Assembly (NCBI GenBank): GCA_037178975.1
Contig: JASJZH010000002.1
Span: 6,127,501-6,191,500, forward strand
From: Oscheius tipulae
Lineage: Eukaryota > Nematoda > Chromadorea > Rhabditida > Rhabditidae
Direction: 5' to 3'
Length of the DNA: 64,000 bases
The stretch's first letter is position 1. Every line of letters begins with the position of its first letter. Below the pieces are notes generated by a model that was not told the origin of the DNA, did not search any database, and saw only the letters and a list, made by a program, of their open reading frames with translations. The position numbers were made by a program, and so were the translations under genes. Shown one piece after another: positions 1 to 12,788 of this stretch.

Positions 1-885
1 CTGAACGTGAGTGTCTGCGTTAGGTAGTTTTCCGAGAGAAGGCATCTTTAATCTTTTTTAATCTCGCAAAAGCCTAAGTTAAAACTGGCTTTCAGAGACA
101 TGACGCACAGTAAGAATAGATGATATGGCGCCCGAATACTCGTTGACAATCAGCTGAGCTCTTGACATCGCTTTTTCTTTTCAAACTCATTGCCAGCTCT
201 CAAATTCCATTCATTATCTTTTAACGCTGCCCGGTTATATTCATATATGTAGTTCTGTTTTGACCCGCAGATTCTTATGAAGAGAAGACCATTATCTGTT
301 GGTTTATATTCTTCTTTTGCCCCTTGACTCTCAGCGCTGATGGTGAGCTCAAGATGGCAAATCAGACAAGAAAAGTGGTGCCAAGACTTGACTCTCACGT
401 GACGCCGTCTCACAGAGTCCAAGGGTCAACACCTACTTAGTTAGCCTTCTTCAAGAATCTTCTCCGTGATTCTATTAAATTCTCGTAATGTTTTTCTGTT
501 CTTTTAAACTCCTATCCCTATATTATTCAAACGGTGAAAGTAACCATCAATCGCAATGCGCCATCATATCGACCACAATCCGTTTTAGTAGTCGGAGTCA
601 CCCATTACTGTCTCCAAAAGGACGGCGTCATCAAGGGCATCTGTACTGGAAAGAACTGTAATTCAAAGGAGATGACCCAAGTTCCTGCCGAGTACAGCAC
701 TTGGAATTTCCAAGCAGCTTTGGTAATGATGGCTATATTCTTCGAGATAATCTGTTCAGGACCTCTCAAACACTGGGGTTGCTCTCAAATGGCAAAAGCA
801 GATGCCTCTTGACCAATTGAGAGAACGAATCCAGGCCCAGCTTCGCGAAGACATGTTCGGAAAGGCTGCCCTGTATTTCAATTGA
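1..885 (+). CDS. 3' end of an unrecognised protein gene, cut by the window edge
   Basis: Two coding exons can be read, 541..722 and 760..885, joined across a 37-bp GT-AG intron and ending in TGA at 883-885. A canonical donor (CTGAAC followed by GTGAGT) at position 6/7 suggests that bases 1-6 close the previous exon and that 7..540 is an intron; no clean acceptor other than an AG at 539-540 is visible, so that junction is tentative. The readable C-terminal piece is about 103 aa, mixed polar, with three cysteines in a short CxGxxC-like stretch and a C-terminal amphipathic part (QLRERIQAQLRED). An AATAAA signal lies at 893-898. The family is not recognised. The gene converges on the EF-hand gene; the stop codons are only 52 bp apart. 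Confidence 0.6.
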
Positions 886-936
886 GAAATCGAATAAATA
901 TGGTCAATATTATGATTTATTTACCGGGAGAATAAC

Positions 937-2337
937 TTAATGGAAGAGGTTTCGACTCTGCTGGAACTTTTCACGGCGTGCACGCTTCTCCTCCTCCTCG
1001 CGTTTCTTCTCATCCTGCTCCTGCTTGATCTCTTCCTCAAACTTGGACAGTTTGGTCTGCTCGGCGATCTTAAGAATGTTCTTGTCAGATGGAACGCTAT
1101 GTGTCTAATCTCTTCCAATCTCGACTATGTAAAGCGAAATTGCTTCTGTGAGAAGTGGTGGGCTCTATCTGTCGGTTTGTTTGCATTTTTGTTTGCGGAC
1201 ATTCCCTGAATTGGGTGACAAGTCAACTTTGGGTGCGCACTAAAATTTGACTTTTGTCCCCATGGCCACTGGGAGTTTTTTCTTACTACGAAGCGGAAAA
1301 TCATGACCGGTTCGTTCCCCGGTTATGACCAAAACTTTTTCGTCTGCAAAATACCTTAGGGAGACCATAGTTTAGTATTTTTGTCGATTTTTGCTACGTA
1401 GAGCCAGTTTTAGCGCCAGATTCAAACGGGGTATAAAATGTTACCTTAGCCTGGAAGAAGGATGCAGCTGCCAGGACTCCTTCCTTCGAGACGTCGATGC
1501 TCTCTGCCAACTGGTTGAAGACCTCGGAACAGCCGAGTTCTCCCTTAGCTGCCAGACGGAAAAGGAGGAAGAACTCTCGGAGATTAATTTTTCCGTCCTG
1601 GTCTTCATCGACCTTCTTGATAATCTCTTTCAGAGCAATGTGAGTCTGAGCCTCGCCAAGTTTCTCCATCATCCTCTTCAGCTCCATGAAGTCGATGAAG
1701 CCGTCACCATCTTCATCATATCTGGAATAATTGAAAATATAATCGATCAAAAATTTCCAGTAATCGAGTGAAAGACCTTCCGGTGAAAATCTGTATAATT
1801 TATGCACAATAATGATAGCAACACGTCGTATTTCTATTATTTTCTGGTCCAAAAAGAAACTTTTGAGCTTAGCGATGCCGTACAAAGATGTAGCGCTTGA
1901 TCTGCTCTACAACTTTGCTGAACATAGATAGCCAGGAAAAGACGATCTTTGGTCCAAAAACGTAAGAACGTAGAAAAACGTAGAAAAACAAAAAACGTAG
2001 AAAAACAAAAACGTAACGTAACGTAAAAACGTACCAAGGAATCGCGCGCTCATCTCCACCCCCAGATTCAGAAGTCATAAATCCTAAGAAAACTACAGCT
2101 AAGAGTGTCAGATTTTAAGGGACTGTCTCTAAACCCACTTTTTGAAAGTCTCCGTAAGCGATTTGATCTGTTTCCTCGTGAATTCCGAGAACTCTGCGTA
2201 GATGCTCATCTTGCGGTTGACGAACTGCGGAACGACATCGCCTGGAAAAGGTGTCTATACTTTCAAAACCAAAACATAAGTATTTTGTGCTATGTCAAAA
2301 ACTAACCGAGTTTGTAAATGTTTTCCTGGTCCTGCAT
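937..2337 (-). CDS. EFHD2: EF-hand domain protein of the EFHD1/EFHD2 (swiprosin) family
   Basis: Four exons (2307..2337, 2139..2241, 1445..1721, 937..1104) splice in frame to 192 aa. EF-hand 1 has a complete 12-residue loop at about residues 47-58 (DEDGDGFIDFME) and EF-hand 2 at 83-94 (DEDQDGKINLRE). They are followed by the family segment AAKGEL and a charged C-terminal coiled coil (FEEEIKQEQDEKK), the order and length of swiprosin proteins. In animals these are calcium-binding, actin-associated cytoplasmic proteins; that role is inferred from the family. The start is the first ATG, one base after an acceptor-like TTCTCTCAG, as expected for a trans-spliced mRNA. The third intron (1105..1444) is large for this window, and intron 2 (1722..2138) carries a copy of the dispersed palindrome. 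Confidence 0.95.
1881..1925. repeat. Dispersed palindromic repeat, copy a
   Basis: A GCAAAGTTGTAG/CTACAACTTTGC-type imperfect palindrome in intron 2 of the EF-hand gene. The related copies are at 2709, 8842, 42670, 43768, 43951 and 53187. Confidence 0.6.
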
Positions 2338-2708
2338 CCTGAGAGAACGTGGGTCTATATCTGACTGAGGAACTAGACAAAGGAGGGACGCTGAGAATTC
2401 GAAAAGCGGGCGCGAATGGAGACGCGAAAACAACTACCTATATCAAGAGAGGAGGGGCAATGAATCAGCTGGTCAACGGGTGACACACAGGGCAGTAAAA
2501 ATAGAGAATCTCGTTGAAAGGGAGCGTGGGAAGAATCTCTCGTGTTTCCTGTGAGTAGTCTCTACTGGGTCCAGAGTATCGCTCTGTCTCTCTCTGTTCG
2601 TCCAGTGGGGGAGAGTAGAACAGCTTGTGGAATTGTCGATCTGGACTGGACTTGGCGCTAACCCTTGACTTTCCAAGAGATTAAGTTTTTTTTGAAGCTC
2701 AAACTAGG

Positions 2709-2750
2709 AAACAGTTTGCAAAGATAGAAAGATTCTACAACTCTTTCAAA
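2709..2750. repeat. Dispersed palindromic repeat, divergent copy
   Basis: Contains GCAAAG and TCTACAACT spaced as in the better copies, but with more mismatches. It lies between the EF-hand gene and the disordered-protein gene. The rest of 2338..3410 shows no gene; it could hold the last exon of the upstream minus-strand gene. Confidence 0.4.
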
Positions 2751-3410
2751 ACACTAATTGAAAGCTGTTGGAATCTCGCCCCCGAAGGTCGCCTTTCCAT
2801 AAGATGGAAGACACTTCCTAGTCACCATTACCGCTGCTACCTTCGTAACTCCCATTGGAGGTCAATCTAGCAACAGTTCTACCAAGTCTGTAACCACAGA
2901 CTCTGGGAGTTGCTAAGACCGAGAGGCAGAGAACACTAGGTGTACCGGTCCTATGCCCTATCGCTGTCTCTCTGTCACTCACAAGTGGGGTTGTCTTGTG
3001 ATTTGGGATGAGTCAGCTTCGGATTTCGAGTGTCGCACTTGACGTGATGCTACAAATGCAGTGGGAAAACAAGGAAGGTCATGTCAAATTTTTGGAATGA
3101 AGCAGGGATCAATTTCTCAAAGAAACTCCGGCAGCCCAGTAAAACAAAATTGGGAGGGCTAATAGAAAACAGAAAAAGTGAGAGAATGGCTCAAGCGTCT
3201 AATCAAAGAGTGTTGAAATAGGCAAAGGACACTCGGATTCGAAACAAGCGGCTAGGTCTCGCAAAAGGTCAGCGGATAGACTAAAGAAGCCCGATGCGGC
3301 TGGTTGATTATGCATTGTGGGTAAGGAGAACCAGGTGAAGAGATCAATGTCCTCTCTCTCTCTCAGTTTTTGGGCGCCAAAATAAGGCCGCTCGACCACT
3401 ATACAATCTG

Positions 3411-6124
3411 CTAATTGGCCGCGAGGACGCACCCCAAAATCTTCATAACAAACATTTGCATACCGTCGTTGATTTTCCTCTGCCTCTCCAGCAGCTTCTC
3501 CAGCTCTTCCGGATTCTCTTCTGGGGCCTTCTATAACCCGAATCGGTTAGAAAGAGCGGAGAGGAACTGACCTTAACCGGCTTCGGAGATTGTGGCTTCG
3601 GGGAGGAGGGTGCTTCAATGGACATGAGCGGATCACAGAGGAGACCCAGTGGACTGACAAAGGACTTCTAAAAACTCGATTGAGTGTATGAAGAAATGGA
3701 ATAGCCGATATAAGCAGTGAGTCAGCCAGATGGCTAGCACGTGCGAGAAGGCTGTAAACTATGAGTAGTATCTTTTTCGGAATTTACCGTCTCTGACCAA
3801 AATATTTTGCAATGAAGGATAGGCTCAGATGTTGACCACCTTTCCTAGCTGGGACCTTTTCACGAACCTGTACCTGCCAGTAAACAAGTCCCGTCCGAAC
3901 GATAAAACTATCTTTCTTTTGCAATTGAGCTAAAGATTGGAAACAATCCAAAGCATATCTGTTGAAGGTGTTAAGAATATCTACCGAAAACTCTCTTATG
4001 ACACAGCAAGATGATGTTCTAAGAAACAGCTTCTTTCTGATTCTCAATGAGCAGAGAATAGATAAAATACAGCGAATGGTCCGCTGGTCAAGAAAAATTC
4101 ACTTGTTTGAGCAACGTGTTCACATTAGCCCACGCTTTTACATATCTATTCAACTTGGTTAGGCGTCTTTAATTTTAATCATAAGATTTCAACCTCAAAG
4201 TCGGTCTCTTTCAGAAATGTGTGAGATATGTGATTCCCGCCCTATTTGCAACTTAGTTGGTCCAATCTATAATTGATGAGGGATCTAATTTGACCCACAA
4301 TTCAATATAAGGTCTGTAAGGGAAACTATCAGATATTAGAATGTGTTGAGGCGTATAATACTGTACAAATTTGTTATGTCCTGTCAATCTCTAGCAATCT
4401 GCTGGTCGCAAAAACAGAAAAAAATTTATAGACCCTTACCTTCGTGACAACAGGAGACTGTGGTCGACTGTTAGTCGGCGTCTGAGGCTTGGGTGCCGTG
4501 GGCGGAGGCGACTTCAGTCTGGAAATAACTGACTCTCTCTCGCATGATAATCATAGTCACTCACCCGCATTCCTGTCTAATCGCCTCCATCAGCAGAGGC
4601 GACGGTACGAACTGTTTCTTCTGGGCTGTGGGTGAGGAGACTACTGTCTCGTCCAGTGATCTTGGTGGCTTTGCAGGAGCCTTCTTCTCTTCTTCAGCCT
4701 TCCGTCTTTCTTCCTCCTCGACTTCCTTCTGCATCTGTTCTTCAAGTTCTTCGAAGGAGGTCTTGCGGGCTTCTATCGTACTCGAACTGGGTTCTTCCTT
4801 GCCTTCTGGTTTCTCAGGTGTACTGTCTCGACAAATGTCCCCTATCAAGTTGGCAGCAGGCTCCACCTTATCGGCGACAGGAACTGCTGGTACCAAAGGA
4901 GTGGTATCAACTATTGTTCCCAAAAGAGGTGCAGATCCAGTCTCTGTCTCTTTAACTGGTTCGGATCTGGATTCCAGAGAGACAACTGGAGCCACAGGGC
5001 CTGCGTTGATCACTGGATCCGTGCTGACTACAGGAACTGCTAGAGCCGCTGGATTCGGGTGGATCACTGTAGACAAAGGTTTCCCATCCTCCTTGACCAC
5101 CTCATCCGCAGACTTTTTAGCTCTCTGAGCAGCCAACTTCCTCTCCAGTTCACTCCCATCCTCTTCCGGACTCGGAGCCTTCTTCAACACTCCCGGTTTG
5201 TGATGCTCTACTGGCACTATGGGATTCTTTGGCACGGCGTTGACTGGCTGAGGCTGGTCCTTCAGAATCCAGTCTCGGATGGTCTGCTTCGGGGGAAGAG
5301 GTGATTTGGATGGAGAAGCTGGACTCGTCTGTGAAGATGGAGGAGAGTTTAGCTGAAAGACGGGCAGTTTTTAACGGAATAGCATGCGGCTGTCTCGGAA
5401 CTCAGGATCTCTCTCTCTCTATTTACGTATCCGTCATGTGGGAGAGAGACAAAAATGATTCGAGCGGATACGGCATGGAAGAAATCAGCCTGGGAGCTTT
5501 TTTGCACAATTGTGGAATTCTAGCCAGATATCCTACATAAATCTCTTGAACTTGAATGTGCAGCACAAGGCGGTGCGCTTGCGTTCATTTTGCAGAAGAG
5601 CTCCAACTTCAGAATTTTTCTTACAGCTTTTTGCCTTAAAAACAAACAAATTCATCTCGAAATCCTCAAGAAGAGATCCAAATGACCCTTGACCAAATAG
5701 TGGTCCTGAAACAGTTTCAAGTGTCTCTCCATCTCCCTGGCGCGTCAACTCAAGTGCCAGCTCTATGTTTTCCGTAGATCTGCGCACATTCCTAGTGTTT
5801 TCTCCATATTTTTAGGCTGAACAGCTTGAGACAAGTCAATCCAGTCAAGAGGCAAAACTCACGGATGTCTGGTAGTTGTTGTTCTCCTCTTGAACTTCGA
5901 GCGCTTTCAGAATCAGTTCGTCCACCGAGAAGGAAGGGTCTGAGGCCACGTAGGGGTTCTCGACTACCTAAAAACCGTCGATTGTCCTCCAAATGTTGTG
6001 ATCTAACCTTTTTGGGCATTTCTGGGACTGGAGGTGGTGATGAACCTTCAGGCTTCTGCTCGGACTCCTCTCCAGTAAAGGCTAGGCGTTTCGCCAACTT
6101 TGCGGCCAATTCCTTATCGGCCAT
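3411..6124 (-). CDS. Long disordered proline-rich protein, possible WH2-like actin-binding segment
   Basis: Six exons can be read with consistent phases: 6008..6124, 5863..5967, 4565..5352, 4440..4518, 3572..3667 and 3464..3530. They start with MADKELAAKLAKRL, 5 nt after an acceptor-like TTTTCAG. The protein is about 420 aa, mostly disordered, rich in P, S, E and V, with many PKP/SPP motifs, a short coiled coil (about 35 Glu/Lys residues near the end of the large exon), and the segment LLMEAIRQECG, which resembles the helix of a WH2 actin-binding motif. The end is uncertain. Reading through after 3464 reaches a stop at 3411; alternatively a donor (GTATGC) at 3463 joins a short last exon between 2.9 and 3.2 kb. 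No family was recognised with confidence; the WH2 idea is inference only. Confidence 0.72.
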
Positions 6125-7132
6125 TGTGTCTGAAAATGGAAGCTTGACGAAAAAGAATGAGGGTGGCAGAAAAGACAGTGACCGGCCGAGATCAGCAGCC
6201 GAGACGACCGGATTGACGGAGGGCGGGAGGGAGAGAGAGAGGATATCAGCTGTACACCTCGGCCGGGCAGCACACATTGAGTCAGCCGGGGAGCCTGGAG
6301 AGCCACAAGGTACAACGAATTGAATCGAGAGGTTATTGGGAGTTTGCAGAGAGACAGAGGAACAGAGGTTACATCCAGTATCCTTCCATTGTCTAACGTC
6401 CACCACCGAATAGACTGGATTCGCTTGGTAGACTAATCTTCCCAGTGTACTCCTCTCGCTTGACTGACTCTCTAGACGAATACTTGTATCCATGCTGACA
6501 GTCTCGGTAGAACTGAAGCTAAATTGTTCTCCGATTGGACTCTTGGACGAAGGAGCAGTAGCAATGGTCAGGAACTTGTCTTCTAGAGTAGAGAAGCAAC
6601 CATCTGAGGAAGGCTCGTACAGCTACTAGCTTCTAATTTGTTCTCCGATTGGACCCTTGGACGAAGAAGACCACCTTTGGAAACTTTGCAGAAACTTTCT
6701 TCACTGTAAACCTTATTTTAGTTCCAAAAAGACATAATCTCTTGGCAAGTCAAGGGTAAGTGTCAATTCCAGTCTGGGGAGGCAACTCCAGAAGCTGTTC
6801 TTCTCTCCCACTGGACGGGCGATGGTTGAGAAGCGGGATATGTACCAAATTGGAGATAAGAGACAGATAGGGTTTCTACCAGACCACAGTCAAACTTTCC
6901 CACCACCCTCTGAACAAATTCAATCCAATCGATCACTGATGCTCTGACTCACACCCAGCTGATATATGATAGCCCATTTCTCTTGCTACTTCTCTGACTC
7001 ATCTGTTTTCACTCAACTCTCTATCTATTTTCCCAACAACTGTCTCTGTTATTCTTTCGTAAGTTCATTGTGAAAGCATGTCAGATATGATAGCAGGCGA
7101 CTAGAGGATACCCGTGGCCTGAGTTCCTGAGC

Positions 7133-10100
7133 TTATTGGTAGGATTCGATTGGGGGACAGGTGCAAATCAGGTTCCTAAAAGGCAGTTTTTGAAGAGGGA
7201 GTTGGAATACTCACTTGTCTCCGTACTGATCATCTACACGACCGACTGTTGGCCAGGTCTTGTGATGACACCAAGGCTTGGGGAAGGCGGCCAGTTCTCT
7301 GGAGTAGGGCATGTCCCAAGAATCACTGAGTACTTTGGGAAGGGTGTGAGGAGCCATCTGAAAGAGAGAATCATAGATGAAAGTGACAATGACTCTCATC
7401 TTTCACAAATCTAGTCAATTCGTATAGTTTTTACGAGCGGCCACGTGTTTCTCACAGAGGTTGTGATGTTACACTCCGCTGTCCCGGGCACTGACCACGA
7501 CAAAAAGGAGTCAAAACGAACCTTGAGTGGATTACGCTGTCGGTCGAGCTCTCCCCGTTCGATCATGGCGATTTCCTCACGAATGGCCAAGAGGGAATCC
7601 ACGAGTCTGTCCATCTCTCCCTTGTCTTCGGACTCGGTCGGCTCGATCATGAGACAGTCATTGACAGGCCATGACATGGTCGGGGAATGGAAACCGTAGT
7701 CCATCAGACGTTTGGCGACGTCAACAACTTCAATTCCTGCCGTCTTCTTGAATGGCTTGCAGTCAATGATGAACTCGTGAGCGACCAATCCCTGCTCGTC
7801 CTTGTACACAATTCTGTAGGCAGTCTCCAGACGTCTGGCCATATAGTTGGCGTTCAAAATTGCTATCTGGGAAGCCTTCTTGAGTCCATTCTGCCCCATC
7901 ATTCGAATGTAGGCCCAGGTGATCGGAAGGATACTGGCAGAGCCCCAAGGAGCAGCCGAAACCGCTCCGGATTTTCTTCCCTCGACTGGGATGACTGGGT
8001 GTCCGGGTAGGAACGGAGCCAGATGTTTCTTGACTCCGATCGGACCGATTCCCGGTCCACCACCTCCATGGGGAATGCAGAAAGTCTTGTGGAGGTTCAG
8101 ATGGGAGACGTCGCTTCCGTAGTCGCCGGGGCGGCAGAGACCGACCTGAAACTGTTACTATTTCTCAGTTTCTCTATCCCTTGCCTGAGCATTCATGTTT
8201 GCTCCATCCAGATAGACCTGACCTCCGTGCTCATGAACCTTAGCACAGACATCCTTGATCGAGGACTCGAACACTCCATGAGTCGATGGATAGGTGACCA
8301 TGATAGCAGCCAGTTCTTTTGCGTGTTTCTCAGCCTTGGCTGCCAAATCCTTGTAATTTATGTTTCCATGATGGTCAGCGTCCACGACCACGACTCTCAT
8401 GTTAGCCATGCTGGCCGAAGCAGGATTGGTTCCATGTGCCGATGTCGGGATGAGACAGACGTTTCTATGATCCTGTCCAATGGACTGGAAGTAGTTCCTA
8501 ATGGTCAAAAGACCAGCATACTCTCCGTTAGCTCCGGAATTGGGCTGGAGACTGAAATTTGCTTGTGTAAACTCTTCCTTGAATGATTAACACCTGAAGT
8601 TATCGTAGCCCGTCACCTCACAGAGCCACTTCTGGAGATCATTGAAAATCTGCTGATATCCTTCTGTCTGGCTGGGAGGAGCGAAGGGATGGATTCCGTT
8701 GAAGCCTTCCCAGGTGATTGGCTGGAAATCTACTATAAGAAAATACTTTAAGTTGCTGGTCTCTACCTCGGCAAGCGAACGCTAACACGGTGTGAGTCCT
8801 CTAACTCAGTTTTATAGTTCAAGATTACATTTACAAAGCTTTCGATGTTTTGCAAACTTGTAGAACAGACCAATATCTACAACTTTGCAGAGCACTGTCA
8901 GACAGGAAAATATATTGTGATTGTGAAGCGTTGGTTAGAAACTGATTTTGGGGCCGTGACTGATAGACGCGCAACTAAACCGAGAGTTTCCGGCATCAAC
9001 ACAACACTTTAGAGTCCGGTTGGATCAAAGCCGATGTCTAAAAACAGCTCAAAACCCACGATTAACTCAGCACTGGCATTAAGCTTCATGGTACAGGATC
9101 CCAGAGGAATCATCGAGTGAACGAGGGAGACGTCCTTGTTTTCCAGTCTCTTCATGTACCTGCAACCGATTTATATTCATGGAACCGTCAGAAAACTTAG
9201 TCTTCATTGTTCAGGATCTTTAACTTCAGGTTTTGTCAAGGCGCTTTCGCTTCTAAACTATTTGTCAATTTGACAAGACTTGACAAGTTTCTAGAATCAT
9301 ATACAAACAGTCTAATGCCTTGCTCCCGTCCTCGACAGTTGTCGGCTTCTCCGCCTCTACCATCAGAAAATCAAATTTCGTAGCATCTTTTGACCAAAAA
9401 GGAAATAGACAGAACCTGGTGTAGTCCCGAGTAAGCCAGGCTTCAGTCCAGCTCTATGTCTAGCCTGTGGGTCAAATCGGGCTTTGCCGGCTTCGGTCAG
9501 CAAAACGGGTGTTAGAGTGGAGCTGGCGTCTCAATGTTGCCAAAAATCTTTTGCACAGAATTCAAGAAACGTTGCTAGAACTTGCTGCCTCTAATCAAAA
9601 GCTTTCAGAGGTCCATGGCTCTGTTGGTCCACGACTCTCCACAAAAATCGTCCACTCTACAGGGACCTTGTGATAGACGAAGCTTTCCATGGCTCCATGC
9701 GTATTGCTGCTGTTGTGCTCTCTTACGGTGACTGGCAATTCTTTAGACAAATCTATGTGCATCTGTCTTATCCTACCTTGTTCAATGACATCTGTTCTGT
9801 CTCTGTTCTTATTAGGTAGCTGCTACTGTCCCTTATCCACTGTTGCCCTGACCCACCTTACAAGCTGTGCCTCACTGTGATGCGTATTGAAGACCGGATG
9901 TTCCAAGAACTGCGAGACACGAGCATGGTCACTGTTTCCAATCAGCGGAGCGGGAATCTCAGAGACGTCGACTTCATGCTCCTTGAAGAGAGTTCCGTTG
10001 TTGAAGACGTAGATCAAATCGGCCAAATCGTGGCTCTTAGTGGTTTCGTCGAGCGAGACCCCAACAGCGCCATCTTCAAAGTACCGCAAGTTTATCTGCT

Positions 10101-11659
10101 TCTCTTCGGCTCTCTTCTTTACCGCGTCCAGATCCTTCACGACTACCTTCAAGGTATCGAAGTAGACCTTGTGCTCGACGGAATGGCCTGCGTTTCTGAG
10201 ATCTGAAGTGGAGAGAATGGGTTTCTTGAATGGAGAGACTCACGGCTAGCAAGGAAGGCAGCACTTTTGTGGACACCCCTGGCGATCTCAACGAGTCTCT
10301 TAGGGCCGTGGTAGACAGCGTACATGGCTGCCATGTTGGCTAAGAGAGCCTGAAGTTTGGTTCTTTCAGGACAACGCTCTGTTTCTCTTTCTCTCTGTCT
10401 CTCTCATACCTGAGCAGTACAGATGTTGCTGGTTGCCTTGTCACGGCGAATGTGCTGTTCCCTCGTCTGAAGAGCCAGTCGCAGGGCCTTTTCTCCATTA
10501 GAACCCCTAATTTTTGTCATGTTCACACAAATTTTTTTCTCACTTTGTAACTCCGATAATTCTTCCGGGCATCATCCGACTCAGGGCTCCCTTCTCTCCC
10601 TTGGCCACAGCCATGAATCCAGCATGGGGACCACCGAATCCCAAAGGAACTCCGAATCTCTGGGCAGAACCGACAGCGATGTCAGCTCCCAAATCACCAG
10701 GACTTTTCAGGATGGTGAGGGCAAGAAGATCGGTCACGAGGATGACCAACGACTGAAATTGCACTCGGTTCATGCGTCCTGACAGATAAGAAAATACCTT
10801 GTTCTCGTGGGCCTTGGCAATTATTTCTTCCAGATTTTCAACCTTTCCTTCTGTGTTTGGGTACTGGATTACGATGGCAGCTACGTCTGGAGCGAAGGCG
10901 GGGGATTCCATGGAGAGTTCGCCGAGAGAGACTCCGAGAGGACTGGAAATGGAAAGTGATAGAGAGACAGAGAGACTCACTCAGCTCGAGTCCTGATCAA
11001 ATCCAAGTTCTGAGGATGAAGGAAAGGGTCCAAAAGAACCTTATTTCTTTTGGCGACTCGAGCAGCCAATGCTACTGCCTCAGCAGCAGCTGTAGCCTCA
11101 TCCAAAAGAGACGCATTAGTGGTAGGAAGACCTGTCAGGTCGGAGATCTGAACTTGTCCTATGAATGATGTGACAAAGACTGTACCATTGTCTGAAAGTT
11201 GAGCAGAGATTCCAGACGTCCCTGAGAGATTTCGGCCTGATAGGGCGTATACTGTGAGATCCAACCAACGTTTTGAGTAATGTTCCTAAGAATCACAGCT
11301 GGCACAATTGTGTCATAGTAGCCCATTCCGATGTAGGAGCGGTAGACCTTGTTCGTGTCAGCAATCTTCTTCAGCTCCTTGAGCATTCGAAACTCGTCCA
11401 GAGGCTCGGGGAGGTCAAGAGGCTGGGCTAACTTGATATGATTGGGGACGTTGGTATTGGTCAGTTCGTCCAGGTTCTGAAAGAGTTCACTGACAGTGAC
11501 AGTGTGGCTTACATTGAATCCTAAGAGATCAAGCATTTGTTGTTTCTCCAGTCGACTGGGTCCTATGTGTCTATCCGCAAAACTGTCATACTGTACAGCT
11601 CTGACAGGATTGAACTGTGTCAACCGACTCAAGCCTCTTCCCCAAACTGATCGCAGCAT
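7133..11659 (-). CDS. GLDC: Glycine dehydrogenase (decarboxylating), P-protein of the glycine cleavage system
   Basis: Thirteen exons (11186..11659, 10981..11147, 10798..10942, 10544..10752, 10410..10506, 10244..10349, 9857..10202, 9056..9159, 8594..8732, 8185..8551, 7522..8145, 7215..7357, 7133..7175) sum to 988 codons, giving 987 aa, close to the animal enzyme. The N-terminus ([13 protein letters not shown]) looks like a mitochondrial presequence. The PLP lysine lies in HLNLHKTF, next to the glycine-rich loop [14 protein letters not shown] and AHGTNPAS are further family blocks. The enzyme decarboxylates glycine and passes the aminomethyl group to H-protein in the mitochondrial matrix. The start is 7 nt after an acceptor-like CTTTTCAG. 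The intron at 8146..8184 is only 39 bp and begins with GC. The donor and acceptor around 9056/8732 have alternatives differing by 3 nt. Confidence 0.97.
8842..8896. repeat. Dispersed palindromic repeat, copy b (in GLDC intron region)
   Basis: Left arm TTGCAAACTTGTAGA and right arm TCTACAACTTTGCAG flank a short CAGACCAATA spacer. It is one of the best-preserved members of the family and lies in the 323-bp intron between the GLDC exons 8594..8732 and 9056..9159. Confidence 0.7.
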
Positions 11660-12788
11660 CTGGCCACTGAAAAGTAAGAAGTAGAACAGAACAAAAAGAG
11701 AGACAAGGGCAGTTTTCAACAGAGTGGTGCCACTCGTGTCTATCAAACCGTCCTTCCCATGATAAGGTGCAATAGAAACAGAAATGGCAGATAAACGTGA
11801 CCTTGTCTCGCGGGGGAAGAGGGGCGTTAGGTGCAAAGACTAGCAGTTAGAACAAATGATTAAGATAATTTCAAACTCACAATCTGGTAGGCATAGTGTC
11901 AAAGATCAAAGTATCAATGGAGAGTCTTGCTTAGGCGTTATTTATTATCGTTAACCTAGCTGGTTTTCGTCAAAACATGAACTTTGACGTTTCATAGAAG
12001 TTGGTCTCACATACGTTTTTGGTTTTGAGACCACATGTGAGCCTGGAATGGATTTCGGCCTTGTTCTAACTGTCTTCTTCCTACCCAAATCCATAATATT
12101 CAGCCCCGGGTAGCCTTTGTGCTTGACAAAATCAGAAGCGTTTCAGAGATCTTTCAATTCTACGATGTCCGGTAAACGATGTGTGCAAATTGGAGACAGA
12201 GGGCTGAATTTATACTGTACACTGGTGTAAATCTTAACAATTTTTTTCAAGGCACCAGTAAGAGTCGCGAATGTCTTTCGTCGCCTGAATAAAAATTGAT
12301 TCGAGACGTGCCACAATAGTTCAGATGCTTTACTTACCAATTCTTTAAGTACAGGTTTTCGAAGTTTTGTTTTTGTTTATGAATACATTGACCTGGTAGT
12401 AATCTTTCGGCTAACAGACACTGAACATGGCGGTCACACTATTCCATCTGATCTGACAAACGCTGACATCTGTTAGCTCCCTGAAGAATCCAATATATCG
12501 ATGAGCCCTTGTCAGTTTTCATAAAAGTTCCCCCCAGAAACAAGATACCCTTTGTTAAAACGAAACTTTTTTCGAAAACCAACTCCCGAGGCCAAAAACC
12601 ACTTGACCACTGCCCCTCTCATGTGATTGATCTTTCGAGTCACTCGACTCTTCCAGATTTCTCCTCTAATCGATTAACTCATAGGTCAGTGTCCTCTGTT
12701 TTTCTTTCATTTCGACCTTTAATCTTCCCAGTCAGTTGATAAGCAGCGATTGATTTCCTACCCCCTCCTTCTTCTCATTCTCTCCTCG

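Noticed and set aside
4544-5128. 194-codon plus-strand open frame
   Set aside because: It is antisense to the largest exon of the disordered-protein gene, whose phase and splice sites are coherent; the Ser-rich translation is a shadow.
5826-6323. 165-codon plus-strand open frame
   Set aside because: Antisense to exons 1 and 2 and the 5' flank of the same minus-strand gene.
6124-7133. GLDC and the disordered-protein gene as an operon
   Set aside because: Same strand, but the gap is about 1 kb, beyond normal operon spacing.
11660-11836. N-terminal extension of GLDC with a hydrophobic segment
   Set aside because: The frame is open but lies upstream of a strong TTTTCAG acceptor 7 nt before a presequence-like Met; more likely outron sequence.
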